From Candidatus Neomarinimicrobiota bacterium (GTDB lineage: Bacteria; Fidelibacterota; Fidelibacteria; Fidelibacterales; Fidelibacteraceae), in NCBI GenBank assembly GCA_021157965.1, contig JAGGVO010000006.1:1-46089 (forward strand): DNA of 46,089 bases, given 5' to 3'. A model generated the notes under the pieces. The model saw nothing but the letters and a program-made list of their open reading frames with translations, had not been told where the DNA came from and did no database searches. The stretch's first letter is position 1. Each line of letters starts with the position of its first letter. The position numbers and the translations under genes were made by a program. Positions 34,695 through 42,850 of this stretch are shown in pieces.

Positions 34695-35420
34695 TCACAC
34701 ACCTTTAAGTTCTTTTTTAGCACGATACAAGCGGCACACGCCTCCAGTCATGGAAATGGTGTCGAATACTGTAAAACCGCAGTTTTGAAGAAGTTGCTCA
34801 AATGAATTATGTGACGGGAATCGGTCCACCGAATCGGGCAGATAGGCATAAGCCCCGGGATGGCGTGATACCTTTTTCCCAATCCTCGGTAAGACGTTGT
34901 GAAAATAGAATCGAAACACGGTGTGCCACAAGCCTTTGGGGGGAACTGAAAATTCTAAGATATACAGCCTTCCCTCCTTTTTAAGTACACGGTACATTTC
35001 CTGTATTCCCAAAACGAGATTTTCAAGATTTCTCACACCAAAAGCCACCATGACATGATGAAAAGTCTCATCTTCAAAGGGAAGTGCCTCCAGGTCTCCT
35101 TCACGAAACTGTGTACGAATATCCCGGATGCGTAAGCTGGCGATATGAAGCATTTCCGGGGAAAGATCAATACCTGTCAGTTGAAAAGGCATGTCAGGAT
35201 ATCTTTTGAGTAATAGCCCGGAAAGAGCGCCGGTCCCACAGGCAGCATCCAGTATTTTTTCATCTGCCTGAAGATCAATACCATGTATAAGTCGTTTGCG
35301 CCAGACATAATCCAGCCCAAAACTGAGAAAACGATTGAGAAAATCATAAACCGGTGAAATAGAGTTGAAAAGAGCCCTGATTTTATCCTTATCAGGACCG
35401 GGTGAGATTGTCATCGACAT
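34695..35420 (-). CDS. ubiE: Demethylmenaquinone methyltransferase
   Basis: About 241 residues, SAM-dependent C-methylation of the quinone ring. IRALFNSISPVYDFLNRFLSFGLDYVWRK is the family N-terminus. ILDAACGTGALSGLLL is the SAM loop. FRFYFHNVLPRIGKKVSRHPGAYAYLPDSVDRFPS and the GFTVFDTISMTGGVCRLYRAKK ending are UbiE/MenG signatures. The start is uncertain: ATGs at 35447, 35420 and 35414 all lie inside the ubiX 3' end. I chose 35420 because the homology begins soon after. Last gene of the que-ubi chain. Confidence 0.92.
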   Translation of the reverse strand: MSMTISPGPDKDKIRALFNSISPVYDFLNRFLSFGLDYVWRKRLIHGIDLQADEKILDAACGTGALSGLLLKRYPDMPFQLTGIDLSPEMLHIASLRIRDIRTQFREGDLEALPFEDETFHHVMVAFGVRNLENLVLGIQEMYRVLKKEGRLYILEFSVPPKGLWHTVFRFYFHNVLPRIGKKVSRHPGAYAYLPDSVDRFPSHNSFEQLLQNCGFTVFDTISMTGGVCRLYRAKKELKGV

Positions 35421-36003
35421 TTTCCGACCAGCGGGGATAGAGTTCATGGGGAATTTTCAGGCTTTCCATTATTTTACCGCTGATATAGGCTTTGAAATCC
35501 TCCAGGCTTTTGGGAAAAGTATAAAAAGCGGGAACGGGCGGCAGGATAATGGCACCTGCTTTTCCGGCCTGTAACAGATTTTGAAGGTGAATAGAATTCA
35601 TGGGCGTTTCCCGGGGAACGAGTATGAGAGTCCTCCGTTCTTTCAGCATGACATCGGCAGCTCTTTCTATGAGGGAATATGAATATCCGTTTGCCACGGC
35701 AGACAGAGTCTTCATGGAGCATGGAATAATCACCATAGCATGGGCAACCCCTGAACCGCTGGCAAAGGGAGCGGAAAAATCACCGGGATTCCAGATATGA
35801 ATTGAATGTAATTCAGAAAAATAGTCATTGAGTGAAAGGTTTTCGGGCATTCCCGTCTCCTGGCGAAAAACCTTCTCCCCCATGGGTGAAAAAATCAAAT
35901 GGACTTCCGATATCCGGGGTGCAAGTTGCCGGATAAGATGTTCGGCCAGAGGAGCACCTGTGGCGCCGGTCACGGCCAGAACGATTTTTCCAATTTTCTT
36001 CAT
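35392..36003 (-). CDS. ubiX: Flavin prenyltransferase
   Basis: 203 residues. It makes prenylated FMN, the cofactor of UbiD-type decarboxylases. IVLAVTGATGAPLAEHLIRQLA is the FMN loop. FASGSGVAHAMVIIPCSMKTLSAVANGYSYSLIERAADVMLKERR and LVPRETPMNSIHLQNLLQAGKAGAIILPPVPAFYTFP are full family signatures. ATG 36003 overlaps the ubiA stop as ATGA, which fixes the start better than the TTG at 36018. No ubiD is in the window. With a UbiA-like prenyltransferase next door it fits menaquinone synthesis, possibly by the futalosine route (MqnM/MqnP equivalents). Confidence 0.93.
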   Translation of the reverse strand: MKKIGKIVLAVTGATGAPLAEHLIRQLAPRISEVHLIFSPMGEKVFRQETGMPENLSLNDYFSELHSIHIWNPGDFSAPFASGSGVAHAMVIIPCSMKTLSAVANGYSYSLIERAADVMLKERRTLILVPRETPMNSIHLQNLLQAGKAGAIILPPVPAFYTFPKSLEDFKAYISGKIMESLKIPHELYPRWSENVDDNLTRS

Positions 36004-36863
36004 GGCAGAAAAATACAATCCAATAAGACAAATCCAAAGTACATAAGGGAAATCATGCTATTCATATTAAAAAAAGCTTTATCAATATTATCATGACTTT
36101 TATAAACCAGAACATGCTCGTATAAGATGAATATGCTTATGAGTCCAGTACCTGTCCACAAAATCCATCCTGCAGGATAAATAAGATGGAGAATCATCAG
36201 GAATAGCATCATGAATGCATGGCAGATCCGGCTGATCACAATTGCCTTATCAATGGACATATCCGCCGGGATGGAATGCACTCTATATTGTCTGTCGAAA
36301 TCCACATCCTGAATGGCATAAAGAATGTCAAAGCCGGCTGTCCATACACCCACGGCGGCACTTAGCAAAATCGGGACGACATTTAATCCTCCGGTAACAG
36401 CCAACCAGACGCCCGAGGGAGCAATTCCGAGGGAAAGTCCTAATACAAAATGGGTCCCCGCCCAGTACCTTTTCAGGATGCTGTATCCCATCAAAACGGT
36501 TAGCACCGGGAAAGCAAGCCAGAAACAGACCTTATTCAGCATAGCGGCGGAAAAAAGAAAGAATATGGAGGATGCTGTAATAAACACAGTAACGGCTTTG
36601 GGAGTAATCAATCCGGCAGGAAGTTCTCTTTCGCGGGTCCTGGGGTTGAGTGCATCCAGATGCCGGTCTACCAGTCTGTTGAAGCCCATTGCGGCGCTGC
36701 GGGCGGAAACCATGGCAAAGAGAATCCAGACTAGTTTTCTCATCCATACGTCCGGGGGTATCGAAAATGTATCCACGGCAAAAGTAAAAGAAGCCAGAGC
36801 AAAGGGCAGGGCAAACAAGGAATGAGAGAATTTTATCATCCGTCCATAATCAAGAATTCTCAT
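36000..36863 (-). CDS. ubiA: UbiA-family prenyltransferase (MqnP/4-hydroxybenzoate type)
   Basis: 287 residues, about eight TM helices. It attaches a polyprenyl chain to an aromatic ring in quinone synthesis. The two Asp-rich motifs are present: MGFNRLVDRHLDALNPRTRERELPAG and FDILYAIQDVDFDRQYRVHSIPA. The frame stays open upstream as far as 37250, but that part is antiparallel coding noise over queC; the true start is ATG 36863, at the membrane helix SLFALPFALASF, overlapping queC by 14 bp. The NRLVDRxxDALNPRT pattern is common in futalosine-pathway MqnP proteins; that is inference. Confidence 0.88.
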   Translation of the reverse strand: MRILDYGRMIKFSHSLFALPFALASFTFAVDTFSIPPDVWMRKLVWILFAMVSARSAAMGFNRLVDRHLDALNPRTRERELPAGLITPKAVTVFITASSIFFLFSAAMLNKVCFWLAFPVLTVLMGYSILKRYWAGTHFVLGLSLGIAPSGVWLAVTGGLNVVPILLSAAVGVWTAGFDILYAIQDVDFDRQYRVHSIPADMSIDKAIVISRICHAFMMLFLMILHLIYPAGWILWTGTGLISIFILYEHVLVYKSHDNIDKAFFNMNSMISLMYFGFVLLDCIFLP

Positions 36864-37515
36864 GGCGAGCCCGTTGATACGCTTCAAAACCGGTTTTCCG
36901 CAACAGGCAGGCCGGGCAAGTTCCGCATCCAAAACCCCAGGGATGACGTGTCGAATGATCCCCGTGATAACAGGTATGGGTTTTTTCCACGATGGTATGT
37001 AAAACTCCCAATTCGTCGGACAATGCCCAGATCTCTTTTTTAGACAGATGTTGAAGGGGGGCCGTAATACGGATGGGATAATCCAGTCCTTCCCGGAGAG
37101 CTGATTCCATGATCTGAATAAAAGATGCCCGGCAATCAGGATATCCTGAAAAATCTTCATCATTGACCCCCACAATAACAGTATCGAAACCGAGTCTGTA
37201 TGCCAGGGATGCTGCCAGTGTGAGAAATACCATATTCCGTCCCGGGACAAACGTATTGGGGATGCCTTTGTCCGTCATCTGAATGTCCGTTTCTTCAATC
37301 ATGGCCGTACCCCCTATCTGTTGAAAAGCGGGAACATCCAGAATATGCAGGGGCACGTTGTTTTCCTCACAAAGACGTCGGGCACACTCCCTCTCAATTT
37401 TATGGCGTTGTTCGTAATTGAAAAAAACAGCCTCCGTTTGATTCATGTATCGGAGTGACCAAAAAAGACAGGTTGACGAATCCTGTCCACCAGATAAAAG
37501 AACAAGAGCTTTCAT
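36850..37515 (-). CDS. queC: 7-cyano-7-deazaguanine synthase
   Basis: 221 residues, ATP-dependent conversion of CDG to preQ0 in queuosine synthesis. LVLLSGGQDSSTCLFWSL is the PP-loop. FVPGRNMVFLTLAASLAYRLG and DCRASFIQIMESALREG are family motifs. CGTCPACLLRKTGFE together with the earlier TCYHG cysteine forms the zinc site. The start overlaps the queE stop by four bases (ATGA). No queF or tgt is seen in the window. Confidence 0.95.
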   Translation of the reverse strand: MKALVLLSGGQDSSTCLFWSLRYMNQTEAVFFNYEQRHKIERECARRLCEENNVPLHILDVPAFQQIGGTAMIEETDIQMTDKGIPNTFVPGRNMVFLTLAASLAYRLGFDTVIVGVNDEDFSGYPDCRASFIQIMESALREGLDYPIRITAPLQHLSKKEIWALSDELGVLHTIVEKTHTCYHGDHSTRHPWGFGCGTCPACLLRKTGFEAYQRARHENS

Positions 37516-38114
37516 GGAATATCCAAATATTTATGAAGTTGAACACTTAATCGCCAGTTGGGGTGACGCAGGACATAATCAAGACAATAGCGGAAATTTT
37601 CACGATCGATTTTTTGGAGATTGTTTAAGGGAGGATTCACGGGGCTGACAAAATAGTGATCTGCTCTGATGCCAAAATCACGGGGGATCTCCCCTTTTTT
37701 CAGCAGAACCCTTAATTCATTGCATTTCCTGACGACCGGATCATCTGTTTTCGGTGAGACAGCAACCCAATCAAAAAATCCTTCCGGCACGGGAAAAGTT
37801 CCGTTTGTTTCCAAATGAATGCTGAAATGAGATGATCGGAGTCTTTTCAGCAGTGGAATTAACGGATGGATCAGGGGTTCACCACCTGTCAGAATAACGA
37901 CCCTGGCCGGATAATTTTCCAGTCGCTTTAGAATTTCATCAACTGTAAGGGTTTCTTTCAGGGAATAATCTGTATCACAAAAATCACAGGCCAGATTACA
38001 TCCTGCAAAACGGATAAACGTAACCGGCAAACCTGTCCAGAAACCTTCTCCCTGAATGCTTGAAAAAATCTCGTTTACAGGGTAAGCACGGCTTTGCTTG
38101 TTGGTGTTTCCCAT
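37512..38114 (-). CDS. queE: 7-carboxy-7-deazaguanine synthase
   Basis: 200 residues, compact radical-SAM enzyme that rearranges carboxytetrahydropterin to CDG. IFSSIQGEGFWTGLPVTFIRFAGCNLACDFCDTDYS includes the C-x3-C-x2-C cluster motif. VILTGGEPLIHP is the SAM-binding GGEP. The C-terminal VQLHKYLDIP matches the family. It overlaps queD by 40 bp because the only ATG lies inside queD, so the start is not fully certain. Confidence 0.93.
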   Translation of the reverse strand: MGNTNKQSRAYPVNEIFSSIQGEGFWTGLPVTFIRFAGCNLACDFCDTDYSLKETLTVDEILKRLENYPARVVILTGGEPLIHPLIPLLKRLRSSHFSIHLETNGTFPVPEGFFDWVAVSPKTDDPVVRKCNELRVLLKKGEIPRDFGIRADHYFVSPVNPPLNNLQKIDRENFRYCLDYVLRHPNWRLSVQLHKYLDIP

Positions 38115-38482
38115 AGGATGATTTTAGAAATATCCAAATTCCGGGCCTGAAGGCGTTGGGCAATCCAGGCACACAGGTTTTCGGCAGTTGTTTCAAAAGG
38201 AAGCATCACGGAACGGAATTTTCCGGACAAAGAATCTACCAGCAGTGAATCCTTTTCATAGATGGCAACGCTGTGATCAAGCACATCCACGATCTCTTCC
38301 TTCACGATGTGTTTCAATTCTCCAAAGTCCATGACAAAGCCATGTTTATCCGGCACCCCCCGGACAAATACTTCCAATGTGTAGGTATGGCCATGCAGAT
38401 GCCGGCATTTTCCCCGATGAAAAGAGAGCCGGTGTGTCATGTCAAATTGAAAGGTCTTCGAAATTTCAAAAATTTTTGTCAT
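38075..38482 (-). CDS. queD: 6-carboxy-5,6,7,8-tetrahydropterin synthase
   Basis: 135 residues, PTPS fold. It converts dihydroneopterin triphosphate to carboxytetrahydropterin, the first dedicated step to queuosine. FDMTHRLSFHRGKCRHLHGHTYTLEV gives the zinc histidines and catalytic Cys (C-x3-HGH). GFVMDFGELKHIVKEEI and LDHSVAI follow, and TTAENLCAWIAQRL supplies the conserved E-N-L. It begins one base after the amylase stop. Confidence 0.95.
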   Translation of the reverse strand: MTKIFEISKTFQFDMTHRLSFHRGKCRHLHGHTYTLEVFVRGVPDKHGFVMDFGELKHIVKEEIVDVLDHSVAIYEKDSLLVDSLSGKFRSVMLPFETTAENLCAWIAQRLQARNLDISKIILWETPTSKAVLTL

Positions 38483-38483
38483 G

Positions 38484-40898
38484 TCATTTCAGTAAAAAAA
38501 TATGTCCCTGCAGGGGTTGTGAACGGATTGTTAATGTATTACCGTCCATCGTCATGTGATCCGAACCATAGAGAGACTGGACCTGCTGCAGATTAAGTTG
38601 AGGAGGTAGTTCGATAGTGATTATCCCTTCATAGTCGCTGCGATAGTTCACGACAAGGAGAGTTTCCTGTAAATCCCGGCGGATATAGGCGTAAGTAACG
38701 GGATCGGCTTTTACGGTATACAATACTCCATACCGGAGCGCTGAGTGTGTATTCCGGATATCAATCAGGCGGGATATCTGCATGCGGAGTTCTTTTTCCA
38801 CTTCTTTTACATTTTTACCCCAGCGCATCATCCGCCGGTTATCGGGATCTGCAGCACCGGTCATGCCGATTTCATCACCATAATAGATAATTGGAATCCC
38901 GGGGGTCGTCAGAAGGTAGTTCATATACAGATTAATAAGTTTGTATGTACGGGGATGATCGACCCGGATATTCCGTTCCCATCCTGCTTCAGCTGCATTT
39001 TCATCCCAACGGAGATCACCGTCTGCGTAGGCTGCAAAGCGTGGTTGATCATGGCTGTCCATCATATTTCCCATGACATGCAGCTGACCGTAATAATCCA
39101 GGGTTCGCTTCATATCCCTGTCCAGATTTTTAAAATCGAAAGAATCGGTAACGAATGCCATGCGTGCAGGCCAGTAGAGATTGAAATTAAACTGGGCATT
39201 CAATTGGCCGTTCGTTACATAGGAGCTGACCAGGTCATAATCGCCAAAGGTTTCACCAATCTGGTAAAGATCCCGGGAGGGAAAATTCTGACGGATTTTA
39301 CAGGTCAGTTTACGCCAGAACTCATTGGGAACGTGTTTGACGGCATCATGACGAAACCCGTCGAATTGATAGTTTTCAAGCCACCAGAGAGCATCGTTGG
39401 TTACGGTTTCCAGTGCTTCCGGTGATCTTTCAAAATCATAACTTGGGATATAAGGTTCGAACCAGGTTGTGAGCCGTTGTTCATCCCAGAGGCGCAAATT
39501 CAGGCGTCCATCGGGCAATTCGAGCTGACCGAACCAGTCCCGGTGCTCCTGAAAATAGGGATGTTCCTGATGGACATGATTGGATACAAAATCTTCGAGT
39601 ACCCAAAGTCCGTTTTTATGGGCTTTTTGTACCAGTTCTTTCAGCAATTCGTTGGTTCCGAAGCGGGGTTCCACTTTCCGGGGATGAACCGGCCAGTAAC
39701 CATGATAGCCGGTAAACCAGTGATGGGGTTCAGGTGTTTCCCGGAAAGCTTTATCCGTTGTCTCCTGAATTGGGGAAATCCAGAGTGTATTCACCCCTAA
39801 TCGGTTAAAATACCCATCCCCGATTTTTTCCATCAGCCCCGCTAAATCCCCTCCCTGAAAATTGGCGCGATCTGCCAGCTGGGGGTGCTCCACCGGATCA
39901 TCATTATCCGGATCTCCGTTGAAAAACCGGTCCACCATAAGAGAATATATAATCGCATCATTCCAAACCAGCTTTTCATTTTTCAAAGGAAGGGGCTTAC
40001 CATCCTTCAAATAGAACTCAACCACATTGCTTCTTACATGGCTATTTGCCAGCACACACCGCACACGGTGGAGTCCGCCCAGGGAAAAAACCCGCGGACT
40101 GAGGCTGACGATCACTTTATTGGCATCATCGAGAACCATGATATTTTTTTCGGAGATGCGATGGTTATCAAAGAGGGCGATGATATGGGTTTTATTGAGA
40201 GGATCCTGAAAATCCCCCCGTTCAATGATATAATGTAAATCAATCCTGCCGTTTTCCCTGGGACCGATTTTATCGGGAAAAATAAAGGGTTCTTTGCCCG
40301 GAAAGGCCGGATCTACCGACAGAATCGAGTTGAAACCACCCAACCCGTTGGGAAGGGAATCGGGATTGTTCGGATCTAAAAACTCCTGTCCGTCTACATA
40401 AAATTTGTATTCATACCGTCCCGGATCAAAACTGACATTGGCCGTATAAATGCCATTGTTATTATTATCTTCCATAATGATTTCATTTCGGTTCCAATTA
40501 TTGAATGATCCAAAAACAGTAATAATATCAGGCGTTTTTTCCGGACGGAAGACAAATGTTTTATTTATACGGGACTCAATTTTCAAAGGAATCACATATT
40601 CTGTGTTTTTATAAGTAAAAGGCAGGATGGCTACAGATCTTTGAGGTGCAAGTGCATGGATAATAATACTGGCATTCACCGTATCATAACGGACACGGAA
40701 TTCCTCGCTACTCCTGAAAACAATGGACTCATAGGAATCGGCATAAAACAGGTCCGACAATAAAACAGTTGTAGAATCTCCATGATACACGCGGATAAAT
40801 GGGATAATATCCAATTTTGATGCAGTATTATCCTGTTGTGATGAACAAGCAGTAACAAGAATTAATATGATAGTGAGAAAAAAAACCAAGCGCTTCAT
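38484..40898 (-). CDS. Alpha-amylase family (GH13) lipoprotein with E-set module
   Basis: 804 residues. A lipoprotein signal (TIILILVTACSS) is followed by an AMPK-like/CBM48 E-set domain (DIITVFGSFNNWNRNEI, GRYEYKFYVDGQEFLDP), a linker beta-domain, then the GH13 barrel. Conserved regions: FVSNHVH, DGFRHDAVKHVP (nucleophile Asp), YQIGETFGD (acid Glu), NMMDSHDQPRF (third Asp). A beta C-domain ends it. Size and modules resemble cyclomaltodextrinase/neopullulanase or surface maltodextrin hydrolases; as a lipoprotein it acts in the envelope on alpha-glucans. AGAGAGG precedes the ATG. A promoter candidate overlapped by a palindrome lies upstream. It is first of a seven-gene chain leading into que and ubi genes. 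Confidence 0.92.
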   Translation of the reverse strand: MKRLVFFLTIILILVTACSSQQDNTASKLDIIPFIRVYHGDSTTVLLSDLFYADSYESIVFRSSEEFRVRYDTVNASIIIHALAPQRSVAILPFTYKNTEYVIPLKIESRINKTFVFRPEKTPDIITVFGSFNNWNRNEIIMEDNNNNGIYTANVSFDPGRYEYKFYVDGQEFLDPNNPDSLPNGLGGFNSILSVDPAFPGKEPFIFPDKIGPRENGRIDLHYIIERGDFQDPLNKTHIIALFDNHRISEKNIMVLDDANKVIVSLSPRVFSLGGLHRVRCVLANSHVRSNVVEFYLKDGKPLPLKNEKLVWNDAIIYSLMVDRFFNGDPDNDDPVEHPQLADRANFQGGDLAGLMEKIGDGYFNRLGVNTLWISPIQETTDKAFRETPEPHHWFTGYHGYWPVHPRKVEPRFGTNELLKELVQKAHKNGLWVLEDFVSNHVHQEHPYFQEHRDWFGQLELPDGRLNLRLWDEQRLTTWFEPYIPSYDFERSPEALETVTNDALWWLENYQFDGFRHDAVKHVPNEFWRKLTCKIRQNFPSRDLYQIGETFGDYDLVSSYVTNGQLNAQFNFNLYWPARMAFVTDSFDFKNLDRDMKRTLDYYGQLHVMGNMMDSHDQPRFAAYADGDLRWDENAAEAGWERNIRVDHPRTYKLINLYMNYLLTTPGIPIIYYGDEIGMTGAADPDNRRMMRWGKNVKEVEKELRMQISRLIDIRNTHSALRYGVLYTVKADPVTYAYIRRDLQETLLVVNYRSDYEGIITIELPPQLNLQQVQSLYGSDHMTMDGNTLTIRSQPLQGHIFLLK

Positions 40899-40940
40899 AC
40901 TTCCTCTCTGATTTTCAAAAGGTAATTTAGAACAATAGAC

Positions 40941-40969
40941 AATAAAATGAGTAGAATTATCTTATTCAA
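40941..40969 (-). promoter_or_regulatory. Candidate promoter of the amylase-que-ubi chain
   Basis: Minus strand TTGAAT (40969-40964), 17 bp, TTTATT (40946-40941), 43 bp from the amylase ATG. The -35 falls in an inverted repeat. Confidence 0.3.
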
Positions 40970-40988
40970 TTGATTTCATGAAATTGAA
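40965..40988. promoter_or_regulatory. Inverted repeat, possible operator at the amylase promoter
   Basis: TTCAATT (40965-40971) and AATTGAA (40982-40988) are perfect 7-bp arms. Inside lies a perfect 12-bp palindrome, ATTTCATGAAAT (40973-40984). It overlaps the -35 candidate of the amylase gene, as a repressor site would. Confidence 0.3.
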
Positions 40989-41026
40989 ACATGTATATTA
41001 AACTTAGCATGAAATAAGTTATAAAC

Positions 41027-41040
41027 GTGATATACATCAC
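41027..41040. promoter_or_regulatory. CRP/FNR-family operator-like site
   Basis: GTGAT-ATAC-ATCAC is a perfect 5-bp inverted repeat with 4-bp spacer. Read as GTGA-N6-TCACA it differs from the CRP consensus in one position. It lies 62 bp before the MBL hydrolase ATG in the divergent gap with the amylase gene. No CRP-type gene is in the window. Confidence 0.4.
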
Positions 41041-41101
41041 ACAAAATTTAAAAAAAATTCAATAGTTTTCCAGACCAAATAATTTTCACTCGGAGACGTT
41101 T

Positions 41102-42052
41102 ATGAAAGTCCGTTTTTGGGGAGTTCGAGGTTCTTTACCGACACCGATATCGAACCAGCAGTACACTCAGAAAATAAGAAAAATACTTGAACAGGCTTCG
41201 AATGCGGATATATCCACAGCATCTCTGAGGGAGAAATTCATACAGGAACTTCCATTTACGGAAAGGATGCTTATAGGGGGCAACACAGCCTGCCTGGAGG
41301 TTCGAACCGACAACAAATTGATCATATTGGATATGGGCAGCGGACTGGTAAAACTGGGGAATTACATTAATGAACATGAACAGAATGGAAACCCTCTGGA
41401 TATTCATATTTTCATGAGTCACACCCATTGGGATCACATCATAGGTTTCCCATTTTTCAAACCGGCTTTTCTGCCACAGAACACCATAACTTTTTACAGT
41501 CCACACCCCAATTTTAAGGAACGCCTTGAATATCAACAGGATTTTCGCTTTTTTCCCATATCACTGGACCACATGGCTTCCAAAAAAGTATTTATCACCC
41601 TGGAGAAAAACAGCGACTACAAGTTGGGAGATGTGACAGTTAGTAATATCCTGCAATATCATCCCGGGGACTCATTCGGTTATAAAATATCCCATAAAGG
41701 TAAATCCTTTGTTTATGCGACAGATTCAGAATATAAAAATCTAACGGATGATTTTATTATCCGTCATAAAGCATTCATTAAAGACACCGATTTACTCATT
41801 TATGACGCGCAATATACGATGGAAGAAGCCCTTCACAAAGAAGACTGGGGACACAGTTCGGCAATGCAGGGTATCGATTTTGCAATTTCCGGCGGTGTAA
41901 AAAAACTGGCGCTCTTTCATCACGAACCGGATAATGATGATTACAGGATATACTCCATGTTAAAACGGGCATTTGAATACAAGCGGGCCAATTACCCCGA
42001 TTCCAAACTGGAGTTAATGTTGGCCCATGAAGATTTGATTATCAATTTGTAA
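41102..42052 (+). CDS. Metallo-beta-lactamase-fold hydrolase
   Basis: 316 residues. VRFWGVRGSLPTP and LIGGNTACLEVRTD at the N-terminus, LDMGSGLVKLG, then the metal motif SHTHWDHIIGFPFF, GYKISHKGKSFVYATDSE, and a late ALFHHEPDNDD histidine. This N-terminal pattern marks the RNase Z/cyclic-phosphodiesterase-like MBL subgroup, often annotated as phosphoribosyl 1,2-cyclic phosphate or cyclic-nucleotide phosphodiesterases. The substrate here is unknown. About 35 residues inserted between RGSLPTP and GGNTAC are predicted helical. GGAG precedes the ATG. It is monocistronic with a terminator. Confidence 0.8.
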   Translation: MKVRFWGVRGSLPTPISNQQYTQKIRKILEQASNADISTASLREKFIQELPFTERMLIGGNTACLEVRTDNKLIILDMGSGLVKLGNYINEHEQNGNPLDIHIFMSHTHWDHIIGFPFFKPAFLPQNTITFYSPHPNFKERLEYQQDFRFFPISLDHMASKKVFITLEKNSDYKLGDVTVSNILQYHPGDSFGYKISHKGKSFVYATDSEYKNLTDDFIIRHKAFIKDTDLLIYDAQYTMEEALHKEDWGHSSAMQGIDFAISGGVKKLALFHHEPDNDDYRIYSMLKRAFEYKRANYPDSKLELMLAHEDLIINL

Positions 42053-42073
42053 AAATATTACGGTTACCAATAA

Positions 42074-42099
42074 AAAAGCCCCGGTTAACCGGGGCTTTT
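42074..42099. terminator. Bidirectional terminator between MBL and LysM genes
   Basis: AAAAGCCCCGGTT / AACCGGGGCTTTT is a perfect 26-bp palindrome with A-runs before and T-runs after it. It can stop both convergent transcripts, 22 bp past the plus-strand stop and 20 bp past the minus-strand one. Confidence 0.9.
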
Positions 42100-42118
42100 C
42101 TTTTTCAAGGAGTTCCAA

Positions 42119-42745
42119 TTAATACAATTTCGTTCTGAGCTGCAGAACCGTTCCCGGTTCCAGCGTATTATAATCATTACCCAATTTATCGAAATTATCC
42201 CTGAGAATAACAACCCAGGCATAATTGTTGCCATATTCTTTTTGTGCAATGCTCCACAGGGTTTCTCCTTTTCCAACCGTATAATTATAGAAATCATATT
42301 TAACCGGTTTTGCAACTTCCCGTGGTTTTTTCAGGTCATATTCCTGATAGGGGTAAATAACATCCGGATTGTCACCGATTTTCTCATAATTCCAATTCCA
42401 TATCATTCTCCAGACAGATGCCCGTCCGTATTCATTCAGGGCAATTTTTGTCAAATAATCACCGGGACGGGTCATATAGATGACATTCACACTATCAGGC
42501 AATGAAACAGGAGTTACTTTCTTTTCAACAACGACCTTCTCGGAAACCGTTTTAATTTCCTTTTCAGTTTCTGTTTCTTTTACGACTTCTTTTTCAACAA
42601 CAGATTCCGCTGGTTTTTCTTCTTCCTGAGCTACAACAGTGTCTTGTTGTGCTTGTTCTGATGTCTCCACTTCTTCAATGACTTCTTTGCTGGAGCATCC
42701 GATCAGAAATCCCAGAACAAACATGACAAGCAGATATTTGCGCAT
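42119..42745 (-). CDS. LysM-domain lipoprotein
   Basis: 208 residues. The lipobox is LGFLIGC (Cys 17). Residues 20-80 are a low-complexity Glu/Val/Lys/Thr stretch (KEVVKETETEKEIK) likely to be an extended periplasmic tether. A first LysM-like unit (YMTRPGDYLTKIALNEYG to DVIYPYQEYDL) and a clear second one (YTVGKGETLWSIAQKEYG to LEPGTVLQL) follow. Such proteins bind peptidoglycan and link it to the outer membrane. GGAGGAG precedes the ATG. Confidence 0.88.
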   Translation of the reverse strand: MRKYLLVMFVLGFLIGCSSKEVIEEVETSEQAQQDTVVAQEEEKPAESVVEKEVVKETETEKEIKTVSEKVVVEKKVTPVSLPDSVNVIYMTRPGDYLTKIALNEYGRASVWRMIWNWNYEKIGDNPDVIYPYQEYDLKKPREVAKPVKYDFYNYTVGKGETLWSIAQKEYGNNYAWVVILRDNFDKLGNDYNTLEPGTVLQLRTKLY

Positions 42746-42850
42746 TTCTCCTCCATTTTGCGTTTATTTGATATTTTAATGCATATATGTCAAATAGGTT
42801 TCAATTTATTTTCAATTTAAGGGCAATATTAAAAAAATGAAGGTAAAAAC

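Noticed and set aside
36864-37250. 129-residue N-terminal extension of UbiA
   Set aside because: It overlaps queC, has no RBS and would precede the normal first TM helix with non-conserved sequence.
38745-39425. 226-residue plus-strand ORF inside the amylase gene
   Set aside because: Antisense shadow; no motif, no RBS.
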